Made by a program: the position numbers and the translations under genes
Part shown: in pieces, positions 9,216 through 17,848 of the stretch
How positions within the stretch are numbered: the stretch's first letter is position 1
How the letters are laid out: every line of letters begins with the position of its first letter
Notes under the pieces: generated by a model
Told to the model about the DNA's origin: nothing
The model's input: only the letters and a program-made list of their open reading frames with translations
The model's database searches: none
Origin: Pleomorphovibrio marinus
GTDB taxonomy: Bacteria > Bacteroidota > Bacteroidia > Cytophagales > Cyclobacteriaceae
DNA: 64,000 nt
Direction: 5' to 3'
Assembly (NCBI RefSeq): GCF_003347495.1
Contig: NZ_QCXY01000011.1
Coordinates: 186,001-250,000 of the forward strand

Positions 9216-9449
9216 TTATAGTGCTGCCACGTTCTTCTGGAAGAAGTCTTTGAATTTTTTGTTGGTGAGCATCTTGTCGATCAGCTTGAAGATGGTCTGC
9301 CGGTCCTCTTCTTCGGTCTGTTGGATAAGCCTGAGCTGTTCGACGGCGGTTTTGTCCTCGATGACGACTTCGGAGGGGATATCCCCATCGTATGCGAATA
9401 TCTGGTCGGTGGTCATGTTGAAAAGCTGTGCCGCCTTAGTAGAGTTCAT
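9216..9449 (-). pseudogene. C-terminal stub of an XRE-family regulator (remnant 2)
   Basis: The 77-codon frame begins in the last part of an HTH domain (TKAAQLFNMTTDQIFAYDG) and continues into the acidic-basic tail AVEQLRLIQQTEEEDRQ...FKDFFQKNVAAL. There is a stop codon directly upstream of the ATG at 9449, and the first half of the HTH is absent, so it cannot bind DNA. It is homologous to the stub at 11779-12003, which is cut at nearly the same residue. The next Rhs core copy begins 47 bases beyond. Confidence 0.7.
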
Positions 9450-9490
9450 CTACGGTGATTGTTAGGGGCCGATCCTATGATAATCATTAA

Positions 9491-11320
9491 ATTGTCGCCG
9501 ACAAGCGGATATCCTCCATCACCTATAACCACCTGAACCTCCCGGAAATAGTTACCTTTTCGGGCAGCATTGGCAGGATAGAATATAGTTATGATGCGGA
9601 AGGAAACAAGCTGCGGCAGCAGGTGTACAACAACACGACACTTTCCTCCACCACCGATTACATAGGGGAGTTTGTGTTCCGGGACGGACAACTTGACTAC
9701 CTGCTCCAGGAGGAGGGCCGGGTGGCCTATGAGGGGGGCAGCCCTGTCTATGAGTATTTCGTCAAAGACCACCTGGGCAACGTGAGGCAGGTGATCAGGA
9801 ACCCGGAGACCGAACTGCTTATGGCAACGATGGAATTGGAGAACGCAGAGGAGGAAGAGCAATACTTTGATCAGTTGCAGGCCAGTCGGCAGTTGGGCCC
9901 GGAGCACAACGTGACCCCCGGGGGCGAAAGGGTGGCATGGCTGAATGCCGGCCGGGGCCGGATCTTGGGGCCTGCGCGGACGCAGGAGGTTCAGAATGGC
10001 GGAAAGGTGAGACTTTCCGTCCACGGCAAATATGAGGTCCCCGGGAAAGAAAGCCTGAGCGCGGGGGCGGTGGCGGACTGGGGCTCCAAAACTACGCTGA
10101 TCGAAGACCTGCTTGAGTTCAGCACGGTGACCACTCGCTCGGCATCTCCCAATGCGATTACCGTGCTGAATATACTGGACATCCTGATCAAAGACCTACA
10201 GCAGAAGGAGGCCCCCGAGGCCTATATGATGTACGCCCTGTATGATGCCGACAGCATGCTGTATGAGACCGGCAAGGAGGTGCTGACAAAAAACGCGGCC
10301 AACCAACATGAGGTTTTGGAAAAAGAGCTTTATATTGCAGAGGACGGCTATATGGAGGCATTTCTGGTGAACGAAACTGAGGAGGACGTATGGTTCGACA
10401 ACTTCACCATCATGAGCGAGGGGCCGTTAATTGTGCAGGAGACCCATTATGACCCCTGGGGGTTGGAGCTTACGGGGCTGGGGTACCAGTATGGGGGGAT
10501 TAAGGTGAATAAGTATCTCTACAACGGGAAGGAGCACCTGACAGATCATAACCTTAATTTTTATGACTACGGGGCAAGAATGTATGATCCTGCTATTGGG
10601 AGGTGGAGCGTCATAGATCCGTTAAGTGAACAAGGCAGGAGGTGGAGCCCATATTCATATGCTTTTGATAATCCTATGCGATACATAGATCCGGATGGGA
10701 TGTGGCCAGAAAGTCCGATCTCTGATTTTGTCAATGCTACAAGAAATTACTTTGTTTCTAAGACCGAAGAAGCAGTTATCCAAACAACCCGGGCAACTGT
10801 TCAAGGGGTTAAAGAGTACGCTAAGAGTTTAGAAGTTAGTTTATTCGGGAAAGCCGATGCAAAAGCTACAAGTGGACTTAGAATGGCCGGTGAAATAAAG
10901 GGTGTTGGATTTGACACAAATATCAAATCAGCAGATTTAGTTTCTGTTGAAGGGAACTTAAGTGTGAATGTTGCCTCTGGGGAACTTAAGAGTGACGGGG
11001 AATTAGGGTACATGGGGAAAGACGGAAATGTCAAAGGAAGCAGTGGTGGCAGTTTGGGTTATGTTGTAGAGGGAGGTCATAGTCAAGGATCCACAGTAAA
11101 TATTAGTACAAGCGAAATCCAAGGGACAAATTCAGAGACAACCATCAATGCGGGAAAAATTGTGACTGGTCAAGTAAGATATTCAACCCAATCAAGTGGA
11201 GAAGGAAGTAGACAGGAAATATCAGGGGGAGTTGCGACTGGTGGAAAGTTTGGCATTGGGGTCGTAGTGGAAGGAAATATTGAATTAGGTATTAGGGTTA
11301 GAAGAAAAACAGAAGATTGA
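9491..11320 (+). CDS. Headless Rhs core copy with tip 4
   Basis: The frame opens at 9491 without a start codon and matches the upstream Rhs protein from ADKRISSITYN onward. The first ATG is at 9623. The core keeps the [32 protein letters not shown] and DPDG motifs, then switches at about residue 360 of the ATG frame into tip 4. The tip is long, Gly/Ser/Thr-rich and repetitive, with alternating beta-like segments and a basic end. No catalytic motif was recognised. The stop overlaps the next gene's possible TTG start. It is a reserve cassette rather than a secreted protein, because all N-terminal Rhs domains are missing. Confidence 0.8.
   Translation: MVADKRISSITYNHLNLPEIVTFSGSIGRIEYSYDAEGNKLRQQVYNNTTLSSTTDYIGEFVFRDGQLDYLLQEEGRVAYEGGSPVYEYFVKDHLGNVRQVIRNPETELLMATMELENAEEEEQYFDQLQASRQLGPEHNVTPGGERVAWLNAGRGRILGPARTQEVQNGGKVRLSVHGKYEVPGKESLSAGAVADWGSKTTLIEDLLEFSTVTTRSASPNAITVLNILDILIKDLQQKEAPEAYMMYALYDADSMLYETGKEVLTKNAANQHEVLEKELYIAEDGYMEAFLVNETEEDVWFDNFTIMSEGPLIVQETHYDPWGLELTGLGYQYGGIKVNKYLYNGKEHLTDHNLNFYDYGARMYDPAIGRWSVIDPLSEQGRRWSPYSYAFDNPMRYIDPDGMWPESPISDFVNATRNYFVSKTEEAVIQTTRATVQGVKEYAKSLEVSLFGKADAKATSGLRMAGEIKGVGFDTNIKSADLVSVEGNLSVNVASGELKSDGELGYMGKDGNVKGSSGGSLGYVVEGGHSQGSTVNISTSEIQGTNSETTINAGKIVTGQVRYSTQSSGEGSRQEISGGVATGGKFGIGVVVEGNIELGIRVRRKTED
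9497..10527 (+). repeat. Rhs core direct repeat, copy 2
   Basis: Second copy of the sequence at 4518-5548, offset by 4979 bases. The high identity makes homologous recombination between the copies likely; it would delete the intervening cassettes and place tip 4 on the upstream core. Confidence 0.9.
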
Positions 11321-11325
11321 TTCGG

Positions 11326-11751
11326 ATGAAGTATTTAAGTGATAAACATATACGTATAATTCAGCTTGTGAACTTACTTGTCCTTGTACTCGTATTTTTC
11401 CTGTCGATTTTGTTATGGAAAATTCACGGATCTATCTTTGTTGGGTTGAAAGTACTATTGATTGGAGCTGTATTTTGGGGACCGGTATTTCTTCTTTATC
11501 TTAAACTGTTTGAAATAAAATTGATTACACGGGAAAAGATTGCGGTATCTAATTTACTTAGGAAGTATCAGTTTAAAAAAGATGATATAGATGAAATAAG
11601 CCCTACCTTGTTGCCATTGGTTTACAAAATATCTTTTAAAAGGTCTCATAAGTTCTTTTTTATGATTCCAGTTGAAAATATCTTTAGAATCCTTTTTGTA
11701 AACAGTGAAAAGATAATTGCAGAAATGAGATTGGCGATAGAGAAAGATTGA
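11326..11751 (+). CDS. Membrane immunity candidate for Rhs tip 4
   Basis: From the ATG at 11326 the product has about 141 residues (an in-frame TTG at 11317 would overlap the toxin stop). Two membrane helices (about residues 10-30 and 38-60) precede a soluble domain containing KISFKRSHKFFFMIP. Layout and size resemble the tip 3 immunity protein. It is the last gene of the array on this strand, and an 8-base-pair hairpin at 11762-11781 follows it. Confidence 0.6.
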   Translation: MKYLSDKHIRIIQLVNLLVLVLVFFLSILLWKIHGSIFVGLKVLLIGAVFWGPVFLLYLKLFEIKLITREKIAVSNLLRKYQFKKDDIDEISPTLLPLVYKISFKRSHKFFFMIPVENIFRILFVNSEKIIAEMRLAIEKD

Positions 11752-11778
11752 AATACTCCCCTAAGCAAACCTTTTTGC

Positions 11779-12003
11779 TTACAGCGCTGCAATGTTTTTC
11801 TGGAGGTAGTCTTTGAACCGTTTTTTGGAGACGAAAGTCTCAATAAGTTTCAGGAGGATGGATTTTTCCTCTTCGCCGAGTTCGTTGATAAGCTGTAGCT
11901 GTTCGAGGGCTGCCTTGTCGTTGACGGAGACCTTACCGGGTACCCCGTTCTTTTCATTGAAGTAGATCACTTCGTCCACCGACATGCAGAATATTTTGGC
12001 GCT
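11779..12003 (-). pseudogene. C-terminal stub of an XRE-family regulator (remnant 3)
   Basis: The frame reads AKIFCMSVDEVIYFNEKNG, the end of an HTH domain, then ALEQLQLINELGEEEKS and FKDYLQKNIAAL. It is open only to 12003, with a TAA upstream at 12004-12006, so the N-terminal HTH half is missing. The tail is clearly homologous to that of remnant 2 (FKDFFQKNVAAL). This stub marks the downstream end of the array. Confidence 0.7.
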
Positions 12004-12176
12004 TTATATCCGGCCACGGGTAATAAAAATATAAATTCACCTGTTAGTGAAAATTTCGCGAAAAAAGATGGGGCTCTTTCGAAAAAATATATGGCATTTG
12101 ATTTCCCCTACCCCATATAATTTCCCCTAAATTTTCTTATTTTTGATAAGTTTTTCTGGCTTGAAAATTTAAAAAT

Positions 12177-13352
12177 ATGTTTTTTAAAAAATTCGTTTTT
12201 TTGTGTTTAGGAATGGCTTATGGACAAAGTGTTTATGCCCAGGTGGGAACAAACCTCCCCTCTTTTAGCAATCAACCCCCAATAGTCCTGCCCGGGGCCG
12301 ATTATCAGCCCGCGTTCGGGGAGCTCGAAAATTGCATAGATATAATCCGGCAACTGAACCAAAATTACACCGCTTCGGAGGAAAGGTTAAACCACCTAAA
12401 CCAGGAAACTGACCATGCCAAAAGGGACTCCCTATGGAAGGTTTTAAAGGAGGAAGTGGAACAGGTGAATAATGAACAGATCAATCTGTTCTCTGAAATG
12501 GAACAAGACCTTCCCGAAGAGTTTGAAAGCCTTAAAAGTGCTGCCGCATATAACGGGAAAATCCTCCAAAACCATGGCAAGGAAATACCGGAATGGCAGG
12601 ATATAGGAAGGATGGAGTATTATCTGGACAACGGAAAGGAAAACCTAAAGAATTTTACGGATTTCCATCTGGCAGAGTCTGGAAAGGATTATTTCGGGGA
12701 TCAAAATGGTCATAATTTTTCGGGAATGCTGCTTTCAGAGGATTATGGGGAATTCCTTATTTTGAATGAAAAAACCCTTCCCGGTGGGGAAAGGCAGGAG
12801 GTCGGCCATTTGAACGACCTGAAAACGGGAACTGACCAGGCAGTGGGTAAAAAGAAATTTAGCCTGATAGAAAAAAACAAACTCAAAGGAATCCCCCTAA
12901 AAAATCGGCTTACAGCAGGAATAGCCATAAACAGCCTTGAATCCCTCACGGAGGGCTTTAACCTCAATTTTCACGGTGGTTTCCATATCACCCATCAATT
13001 CACTTTGTTCTCCGGGCCTACCTTAAAAAAGGATTGGAACAATACCAGTATACTTTTAAGGCCTGAAAAAGAAGGTATAGGAATCCAAACAGGTGGACGT
13101 TTCACTTATTCCAAATGGCTCGGGCAGGCCGCCTGGGAAAGAAACAAGGTGAATATTAGCTATCCCTCTGGTGCTCCCCGCGAAAGCTATCACGGCATTA
13201 CGAATTCCCTTCTAATTGGGCTGGGTAGAAAGATCCCTCTGAAGGAAAAGTGGAATGCTGTGATCACCGGGGTCTATGACCTGGGTTTCCAACATGACAG
13301 AAGATTGCACAACAGCCCCTTTTTGTTGAGAATGGGTGTAGAGTTCAATTGA
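12177..13352 (+). CDS. Secreted protein with coiled-coil and C-terminal beta-rich region
   Basis: The 391-residue product has a signal peptide (residues 5-20, cleavage near VYAQ). Residues about 50-130 are helical with heptad-like charged repeats. The last 130 residues alternate in short beta segments ending in LLRMGVEFN, which resembles a partial outer-membrane barrel with a C-terminal beta signal. It follows the Rhs array in the same direction after an AT-rich promoter-like region. A structural or export partner for Rhs proteins is possible from position only. No known family was recognised. Confidence 0.65.
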   Translation: MFFKKFVFLCLGMAYGQSVYAQVGTNLPSFSNQPPIVLPGADYQPAFGELENCIDIIRQLNQNYTASEERLNHLNQETDHAKRDSLWKVLKEEVEQVNNEQINLFSEMEQDLPEEFESLKSAAAYNGKILQNHGKEIPEWQDIGRMEYYLDNGKENLKNFTDFHLAESGKDYFGDQNGHNFSGMLLSEDYGEFLILNEKTLPGGERQEVGHLNDLKTGTDQAVGKKKFSLIEKNKLKGIPLKNRLTAGIAINSLESLTEGFNLNFHGGFHITHQFTLFSGPTLKKDWNNTSILLRPEKEGIGIQTGGRFTYSKWLGQAAWERNKVNISYPSGAPRESYHGITNSLLIGLGRKIPLKEKWNAVITGVYDLGFQHDRRLHNSPFLLRMGVEFN

Positions 13353-13461
13353 ATTGTCCGGAATATAACGACCTAAAAGTAAAATGGAGTTAGACGCCGG
13401 ATGAAAGGCAACTTCAAGCGGGTTTTAAATTGACCAATCTGTCTATGGTGAAAAAATACGC

Positions 13462-14001
13462 TTAGATGATGCTCAACAAAAACCTCCCCATTACCACCAT
13501 CACCGTGGGCAATAGTGCAATACCCGTTGCTTTTAAAAACCCCATTTCAAACTCATGCCGGATCAGCAGGATGAAAAACAGGTAGAAGCCTCCCCAAAAA
13601 AGGTACCCCACCCGTTCCATGTCCATGATTCCCAATCCAAAAATAGGCCGCTGCATGGCCATCTCCGAAAAGGTGCCGCCTTCATGAATGCCGTAAAGGA
13701 CGGCCAAAAAAATCAAGCAATTAAGGATCACGGGAATAAAGGAAACGGACAGGGCGAAGGCCAGCTTCCGGGCACAATACGTCTCATCCAACAGCCCGAA
13801 CATCAGCCATGAGGTAAGCATGTAAAAAATCGACAGCACCAAGGGGACAAAAAAGGCAATCAGGTTGCTGATGCCCATAAAAAGGCTAAAGAGCGCCACG
13901 CCCTCCAGTTCACCCGCCTGTAGGGTATACGACCGCCTGGAGATCCAGTAGAAGAGGATACATACCGTAAGGGGGATCAATAGGTGGGCCTGTTTCTTCA
14001 T
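13462..14001 (-). CDS. Yip1-like membrane protein
   Basis: The 179-residue product is almost wholly membrane-embedded, with about five helices and the pattern of Yip1-family proteins (ALFSLFMGISNLIAFFVPLVLSI, LSVSFIPVILNCLIF). Its start overlaps the stop of the SpoIIM-like gene by 4 bases (ATGA), so the two are translationally coupled. It is the last gene of a four-gene minus-strand cluster. A role in protecting or exporting the small peptide encoded upstream is inference from context. Confidence 0.6.
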   Translation of the reverse strand: MKKQAHLLIPLTVCILFYWISRRSYTLQAGELEGVALFSLFMGISNLIAFFVPLVLSIFYMLTSWLMFGLLDETYCARKLAFALSVSFIPVILNCLIFLAVLYGIHEGGTFSEMAMQRPIFGLGIMDMERVGYLFWGGFYLFFILLIRHEFEMGFLKATGIALLPTVMVVMGRFLLSII

Positions 14002-14516
14002 CCGAAAATACTTAAAAACACCTCCAAAAAGGCCGCAGCCACCAAGATGGCCAGGGAGAGTGCTGCCAGGAACATAAATTTGCGGTACTCCATACCGGGC
14101 TCCCTATTCAGGATGATGCGCCGGAAAAGGGACATTCCCAGGTAAAACCCCAGGGAGCAGGACAATATAATGCCCACAACCTCTATGGAATGGGGCAGCA
14201 GGTGGCTTGCTATTAGACTTAAAGGCATATTATCTCCTGCTACGGATAAGGTGTACCCCAGTACAGCTCCGTTATAAAAGGTGTTCAACGCCGATACCAT
14301 TCCCAGTGAAAACCCACCGAACAGGTTGATCAATGCCACGGAAATATTGTTCACGGCGATAGCCCATACCAACCCTGACTTTGTCTGACCCAAAGGCGAA
14401 AAAATGGCACCGTCCCCCTGAGGGGCCAAATCATATCCCGGGTCAATGTGGAACCCTACCAACCCCCCAAGGATATATACTAGGGAGGCCGATAGGGTGA
14501 GGGTCCTTAGGTTCAT
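13998..14516 (-). CDS. SpoIIM (DUF95) family membrane protein
   Basis: The 172-residue product shows the SpoIIM family pattern: WAIAVNNISVALINLFGGFSLG, then ALNTFYNGAVLG, then SHLLPHSIEVVGIILSCSLG, with about five membrane helices. Outside spore formers this family is widespread, and DUF95 proteins are recurrent partners in circular-bacteriocin clusters. Here it sits 7 bases downstream of a Gly/Ala-rich small peptide gene and overlaps a Yip1-like gene. A role in maturation, export or immunity of that peptide is a reasonable inference. Confidence 0.75.
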   Translation of the reverse strand: MNLRTLTLSASLVYILGGLVGFHIDPGYDLAPQGDGAIFSPLGQTKSGLVWAIAVNNISVALINLFGGFSLGMVSALNTFYNGAVLGYTLSVAGDNMPLSLIASHLLPHSIEVVGIILSCSLGFYLGMSLFRRIILNREPGMEYRKFMFLAALSLAILVAAAFLEVFLSIFG

Positions 14517-14523
14517 GACCCTT

Positions 14524-14787
14524 TTACATACCGGAGGCAGCCCCGGCGATCACCCCGCCTGCAGGGCCCGCGACCATGCCCACGCCGAAGCCCCAGGCAG
14601 CGGCATCAATGATCCCGATGGTGCCAATGGCCAGGGTCGCCTCCGGGGAAGCACCTCTTTTGGCGGCCACATAACTGATGCCCGCCCATAGTTTTCCATC
14701 CTTGGGGGCTAAGCGGTCCACACTCCCCAGGGCGAAGCTGCCACAGATGGCGGTCAACAATACGAGACTTTTCACTTTGTTTTTCAT
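14524..14787 (-). CDS. Bacteriocin-like Gly/Ala-rich small secreted peptide
   Basis: The 87-residue product has a basic, hydrophobic Sec-type N-terminus (residues 1-21, ending SFALGS). The mature part has AKRGASPEATLAIGTIGIID, then AAAWGFGVGMVAGPAGGVIAG, dominated by GxxxG-like helices. This composition is typical of membrane-active class II or circular bacteriocins, but no exact family was recognised and no double-glycine leader is visible. Neighbouring genes encode SpoIIM-like and Yip1-like membrane proteins and a zinc ribbon protein. The alternative is a small structural membrane peptide. Confidence 0.6.
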   Translation of the reverse strand: MKNKVKSLVLLTAICGSFALGSVDRLAPKDGKLWAGISYVAAKRGASPEATLAIGTIGIIDAAAWGFGVGMVAGPAGGVIAGAASGM

Positions 14788-14811
14788 AGTTGTTTTGGTT
14801 TGGTGAGACTA

Positions 14812-15138
14812 TCATATGATATGGGAAGATGCTTTGATAAACCTTGTGTGGAGATAGAGATAGAGGGAGACAAGGAAAAAGGCGGTTACCGCATGCAGCG
14901 TGCCTATCAGAAATGCCAGCCAGAAATCTCGGTGCAGGTATAGGACGATCTGTTGGGGTATGGCAAAGGAGAGAAAGCCGATCCCATATCCCCAGGCAAA
15001 GGACTTGGTCTTTTTGGGCACCACCCCTCCCCCACAGAAGGGGCATTCGAACTCATGCTCGTTTTTCACCTTCAGGATCAGCATAAAGGGCAACTTTTTC
15101 CCACAATGGGGGCAGCAAAACGGTTCCTTTGTCTCCAT
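14812..15138 (-). CDS. Zinc ribbon membrane protein
   Basis: The 108-residue product has two CxxC pairs in its first 40 residues (CPHCGK and CPFCGG), which form a zinc ribbon. It then has two membrane helices at about 50-66 and 70-95. It starts the minus-strand cluster that includes the bacteriocin-like peptide and lies 24 bases upstream of it. The upstream region is shared with a divergent XRE regulator. Function unknown; a membrane accessory role in the cluster is likely from position. Confidence 0.65.
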   Translation of the reverse strand: METKEPFCCPHCGKKLPFMLILKVKNEHEFECPFCGGGVVPKKTKSFAWGYGIGFLSFAIPQQIVLYLHRDFWLAFLIGTLHAVTAFFLVSLYLYLHTRFIKASSHII

Positions 15139-15158
15139 AGGTCACAACGGTATCTTGT

Positions 15159-15284
15159 CTTTCTAAACTAGAAATGCAAGTTAACGAAACGAATGTTTCT
15201 ACTTTCTAAACAAACGTACAGAAATAAAACCTATTTTCAAAACAGTTATCCATTTTTTAGCAACAAAAATTTAGACTTTCTAAA
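15159..15284. promoter_or_regulatory. Divergent promoter region with three CTTTCTAAA boxes
   Basis: The 9-base word CTTTCTAAA occurs at 15159-15167, 15202-15210 and 15276-15284. The first is part of the inverted repeat TTTCTA-aac-TAGAAA at 15160-15174. The region is AT-rich and lies between the zinc ribbon gene and the XRE gene. The boxes are likely operators for that regulator, which would couple both transcription units. Confidence 0.5.
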
Positions 15285-15310
15285 TTGCTGTACGATAAAA
15301 CAATACATTC

Positions 15311-15526
15311 ATGACAGCATTGGGCACATATTTAGCCAAAAGGACGGTAAACAAAGCAGAAGTTTCCAGGCGCACCGGCATCAGCAAATCCCGCCTCACC
15401 CAGCTCACCTCCAACGACTCCGCCAAACTCCGGGCCGACGAACTCTACCTGATCGCCCTGGCGATAAATGTGGATCCCGGGGAGATGTTTAAGGAGTTGT
15501 TTGGGGGGTTGGGGTTGAGGGGGTAA
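15311..15526 (+). CDS. Small XRE/Cro-C1 family transcriptional regulator
   Basis: The 71-residue product is little more than one helix-turn-helix domain: NKAEVSRRTGISKSRLTQL then ADELYLIALAINVDPGEMF. It starts 27 bases after the last CTTTCTAAA box and is divergent from the bacteriocin-like cluster, so it probably regulates that cluster and itself. The ATG at 15311 is preceded by an AT-rich promoter-like stretch. Confidence 0.75.
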   Translation: MTALGTYLAKRTVNKAEVSRRTGISKSRLTQLTSNDSAKLRADELYLIALAINVDPGEMFKELFGGLGLRG

Positions 15527-15666
15527 ATAAGAAAAGGTGAAATCAGTAATCGTGATAATGGGGAAAAAGGTAATTGAGGTATTGCAAATCTAAAAGGATG
15601 ATTAAGAATATACGCTAAATGTATTTTTCCATTTTTTAAGGTAAAAAGGGTAAAAACTTTATAATA

Positions 15667-17016
15667 ATGAGTTCAAAAATTGATCTGACGAAGGCTTATG
15701 AAAAGCCTGATAAAAAATGGAGAGCGTATGTGTGGAGTCCAGATGATCCTGAAGAAAAAGCTCCATGTACGATTTCAGTTATTAATGGTAAACCAATAAA
15801 AGTTGAATGTTGGGAAAATATAAATGCATTTGATCAGTTGTTTTGTGATTTAAATTTTCATAATCCTTTGGAAGGGTTGCATGGGGTATTTGATGATGGG
15901 AAACATTTCTCATTGTTTTACCTGCGACTTGAGACATTTCGTTTGGGAACTGGAATACCCCATATTGGCTTATTAGCTAAATTCTTGGTGAGTGGAGTTC
16001 ATTTACAAAAAAAAGAAAAAAAAATTGAGGCTCTTTACATTAGGCAACAATTAATAGATGAGTGGAGTAATTTGACCCCAATTGAATTTAAGCAGGAAAG
16101 TGATCAAACTTTTGGAAAATTTAATGTAGAAATTGATTTACCTGAAAAAACCACACTCTTTCATTCTAATGAATTGGAGGTTTTCCTAGGCCATGAAATA
16201 TCATATTCTTCACAAAAGGTAAATAGGATGATTTTATATCCCATTCCTAGAATTGCGCTAAAGTTCAATTCCCCTATATTATTGGATAAAGCAATTACAT
16301 TTAGGAATGCGATAAAACATCTGATGAAATGTTTTATAGGGATAGAATGTGGAATAGTAGAATCTACAATCAAGACTGGAGATTACCAAATCCAGGAAAT
16401 TTTTACTTATGAGAATAAATTACGATGGGATTTTAATTCATTAAGTCATCGCAATATTTTTTTGAATATGGAAGTGGTTCTACCATTTTCAAATTCCATA
16501 CTGAGCAGTTGGTTTAGAATTTTTGGTGAGAATCAAACGGCTATAAATGAATATTATAGGATTTCTGGAGAGAGAACGCTGGTCAATCAACGTGAAATTT
16601 TCATGAATTCCATCCAAGGCGTAGAAATGTTTTACAAAATTTTAGAGATAAAAGTTAAAATCGACCCAAAATCAAAAAATGGAAAAAAGAAGGGGGAGCT
16701 ATGGAAAAAGTTGGAATCAATGCTTGTTATATTACATGGTTTAATTTTTGAATTCATTCCTGATAATGAAATTTTTCTGAAGAAAGTTATAGAAACAAGA
16801 AATCATTTTTCCCATTATAATTTAAAATCTAGAGATAATGACCCATTAATTATTCCACAAAATTATTTAGGAATTTACTCCAAGAGGATTGAGCTAATTT
16901 GCAACTTGTGCCTACTAATAAAACTTGGACTTCCCATCAAGATCGTTTCAGAAAGATTTAAAAAGCATTATTATTTTTTAATATTAAAAGGAGAAAATAT
17001 GCATTTGAATGGATAG
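15667..17016 (+). CDS. ApeA-like HEPN ribonuclease candidate
   Basis: The 449-residue product has a beta-rich N-terminal region (about 1-280) and a helical C-terminus with the HEPN signature RNHFSH (R378, H383; RNxxxH type). ApeA-type anti-phage proteins have this plan: an N-terminal recognition domain and a C-terminal HEPN nuclease that cleaves RNA during infection. The family call is from layout and motif, not alignment. The gene is strongly AT-rich, stands alone and opens the defence island. There is a purine-rich Shine-Dalgarno-poor leader before the ATG, as usual in Bacteroidota. Confidence 0.65.
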   Translation: MSSKIDLTKAYEKPDKKWRAYVWSPDDPEEKAPCTISVINGKPIKVECWENINAFDQLFCDLNFHNPLEGLHGVFDDGKHFSLFYLRLETFRLGTGIPHIGLLAKFLVSGVHLQKKEKKIEALYIRQQLIDEWSNLTPIEFKQESDQTFGKFNVEIDLPEKTTLFHSNELEVFLGHEISYSSQKVNRMILYPIPRIALKFNSPILLDKAITFRNAIKHLMKCFIGIECGIVESTIKTGDYQIQEIFTYENKLRWDFNSLSHRNIFLNMEVVLPFSNSILSSWFRIFGENQTAINEYYRISGERTLVNQREIFMNSIQGVEMFYKILEIKVKIDPKSKNGKKKGELWKKLESMLVILHGLIFEFIPDNEIFLKKVIETRNHFSHYNLKSRDNDPLIIPQNYLGIYSKRIELICNLCLLIKLGLPIKIVSERFKKHYYFLILKGENMHLNG

Positions 17017-17392
17017 ACCATGGCCAAAATGGTCCTCATTAATTTACAATTTTTATGGAATTGAAGGTTTCTACTAATAATAATATGGCTACAGTTAAAG
17101 AAAAATAAGGACCGGAATAATGGATGGAATTATTTCAAGAGGGATTACAAGATTTTTAAAGATTAATCACTTAATTTTACAAAAGCCGATTCCATCCTCC
17201 AAATTAAAAATAACCTCGGCAGGGTATTTTATGACTAGGAAGAATCTGAATTTATGAGGATTACCCAACGGGCTTGGGCAGGGCATAAGGAAAATCCCTC
17301 AAGGTATCTTTTACCATGATTGTTTTAGCGCTTCAAATTCAAAAAATCCTGCAGGGTAAATTTATTGTCTAAATTTCCAATTAAAACAGTTG
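17017..17392. other. AT-rich spacer without recognised genes
   Basis: Only short frames are present, such as a 17-codon one near 17055. No repeat or terminator stands out. Confidence 0.5.
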
Positions 17393-17848
17393 ATGTTTTA
17401 TTCAAGACCAACTAAACATGGTTTTGGTGTTGAACTTTGGTGTACTTCCCATGCCTTGAGGACGATCTATCAAGTTTTTTCTGACCTTTAGGATTTTAAT
17501 CAGAATGATAAATTAACTGAAGATATCCTAAGCGCTTTTTTGTACGAAGTTCGACACACATATCAAGGGGATCGTATAATCCGGGAGAGCAGCCATTTTT
17601 CAATTGAAAGGGTCTCATATTATGGTTGCCAAATTTCTTGGGTTCAACTTCTATTTTTCATCGGATTTGTCAATCATAAGAAATCACTATTTCCACAAAA
17701 TAAACTTTTAGACGCAATAATTCTTCAAATAGAGTACTGGACAGTTGAAGCTTTAGTTGAGTACGAAAAAAAAGCCGGCCAAAAAATGCTTTCATACGAT
17801 GGAAAATCCCTCGATGGTTCAAATCCCTATTTGTATTTGATTATATGA
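17393..17848 (+). pseudogene. DUF6904-like gene interrupted by an amber codon
   Basis: From the ATG at 17393 the frame reads MFYSRPTKHGFGVELW...IYQVFSDL, then TAG at 17489-17491, and continues in the same frame as FLYEVRHTYQGDR...YYGCQISWVQLLFFIGFV to 17848. The two halves together give about 152 codons, which is one small-domain protein. The pattern with EVRHxYxG and SWxxxLF resembles DUF6904-type proteins, recognised only by eye. A single stop codon with no frameshift suggests recent inactivation, a sequencing error or suppression. The stop overlaps the next small frame (ATGA). Confidence 0.5.
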
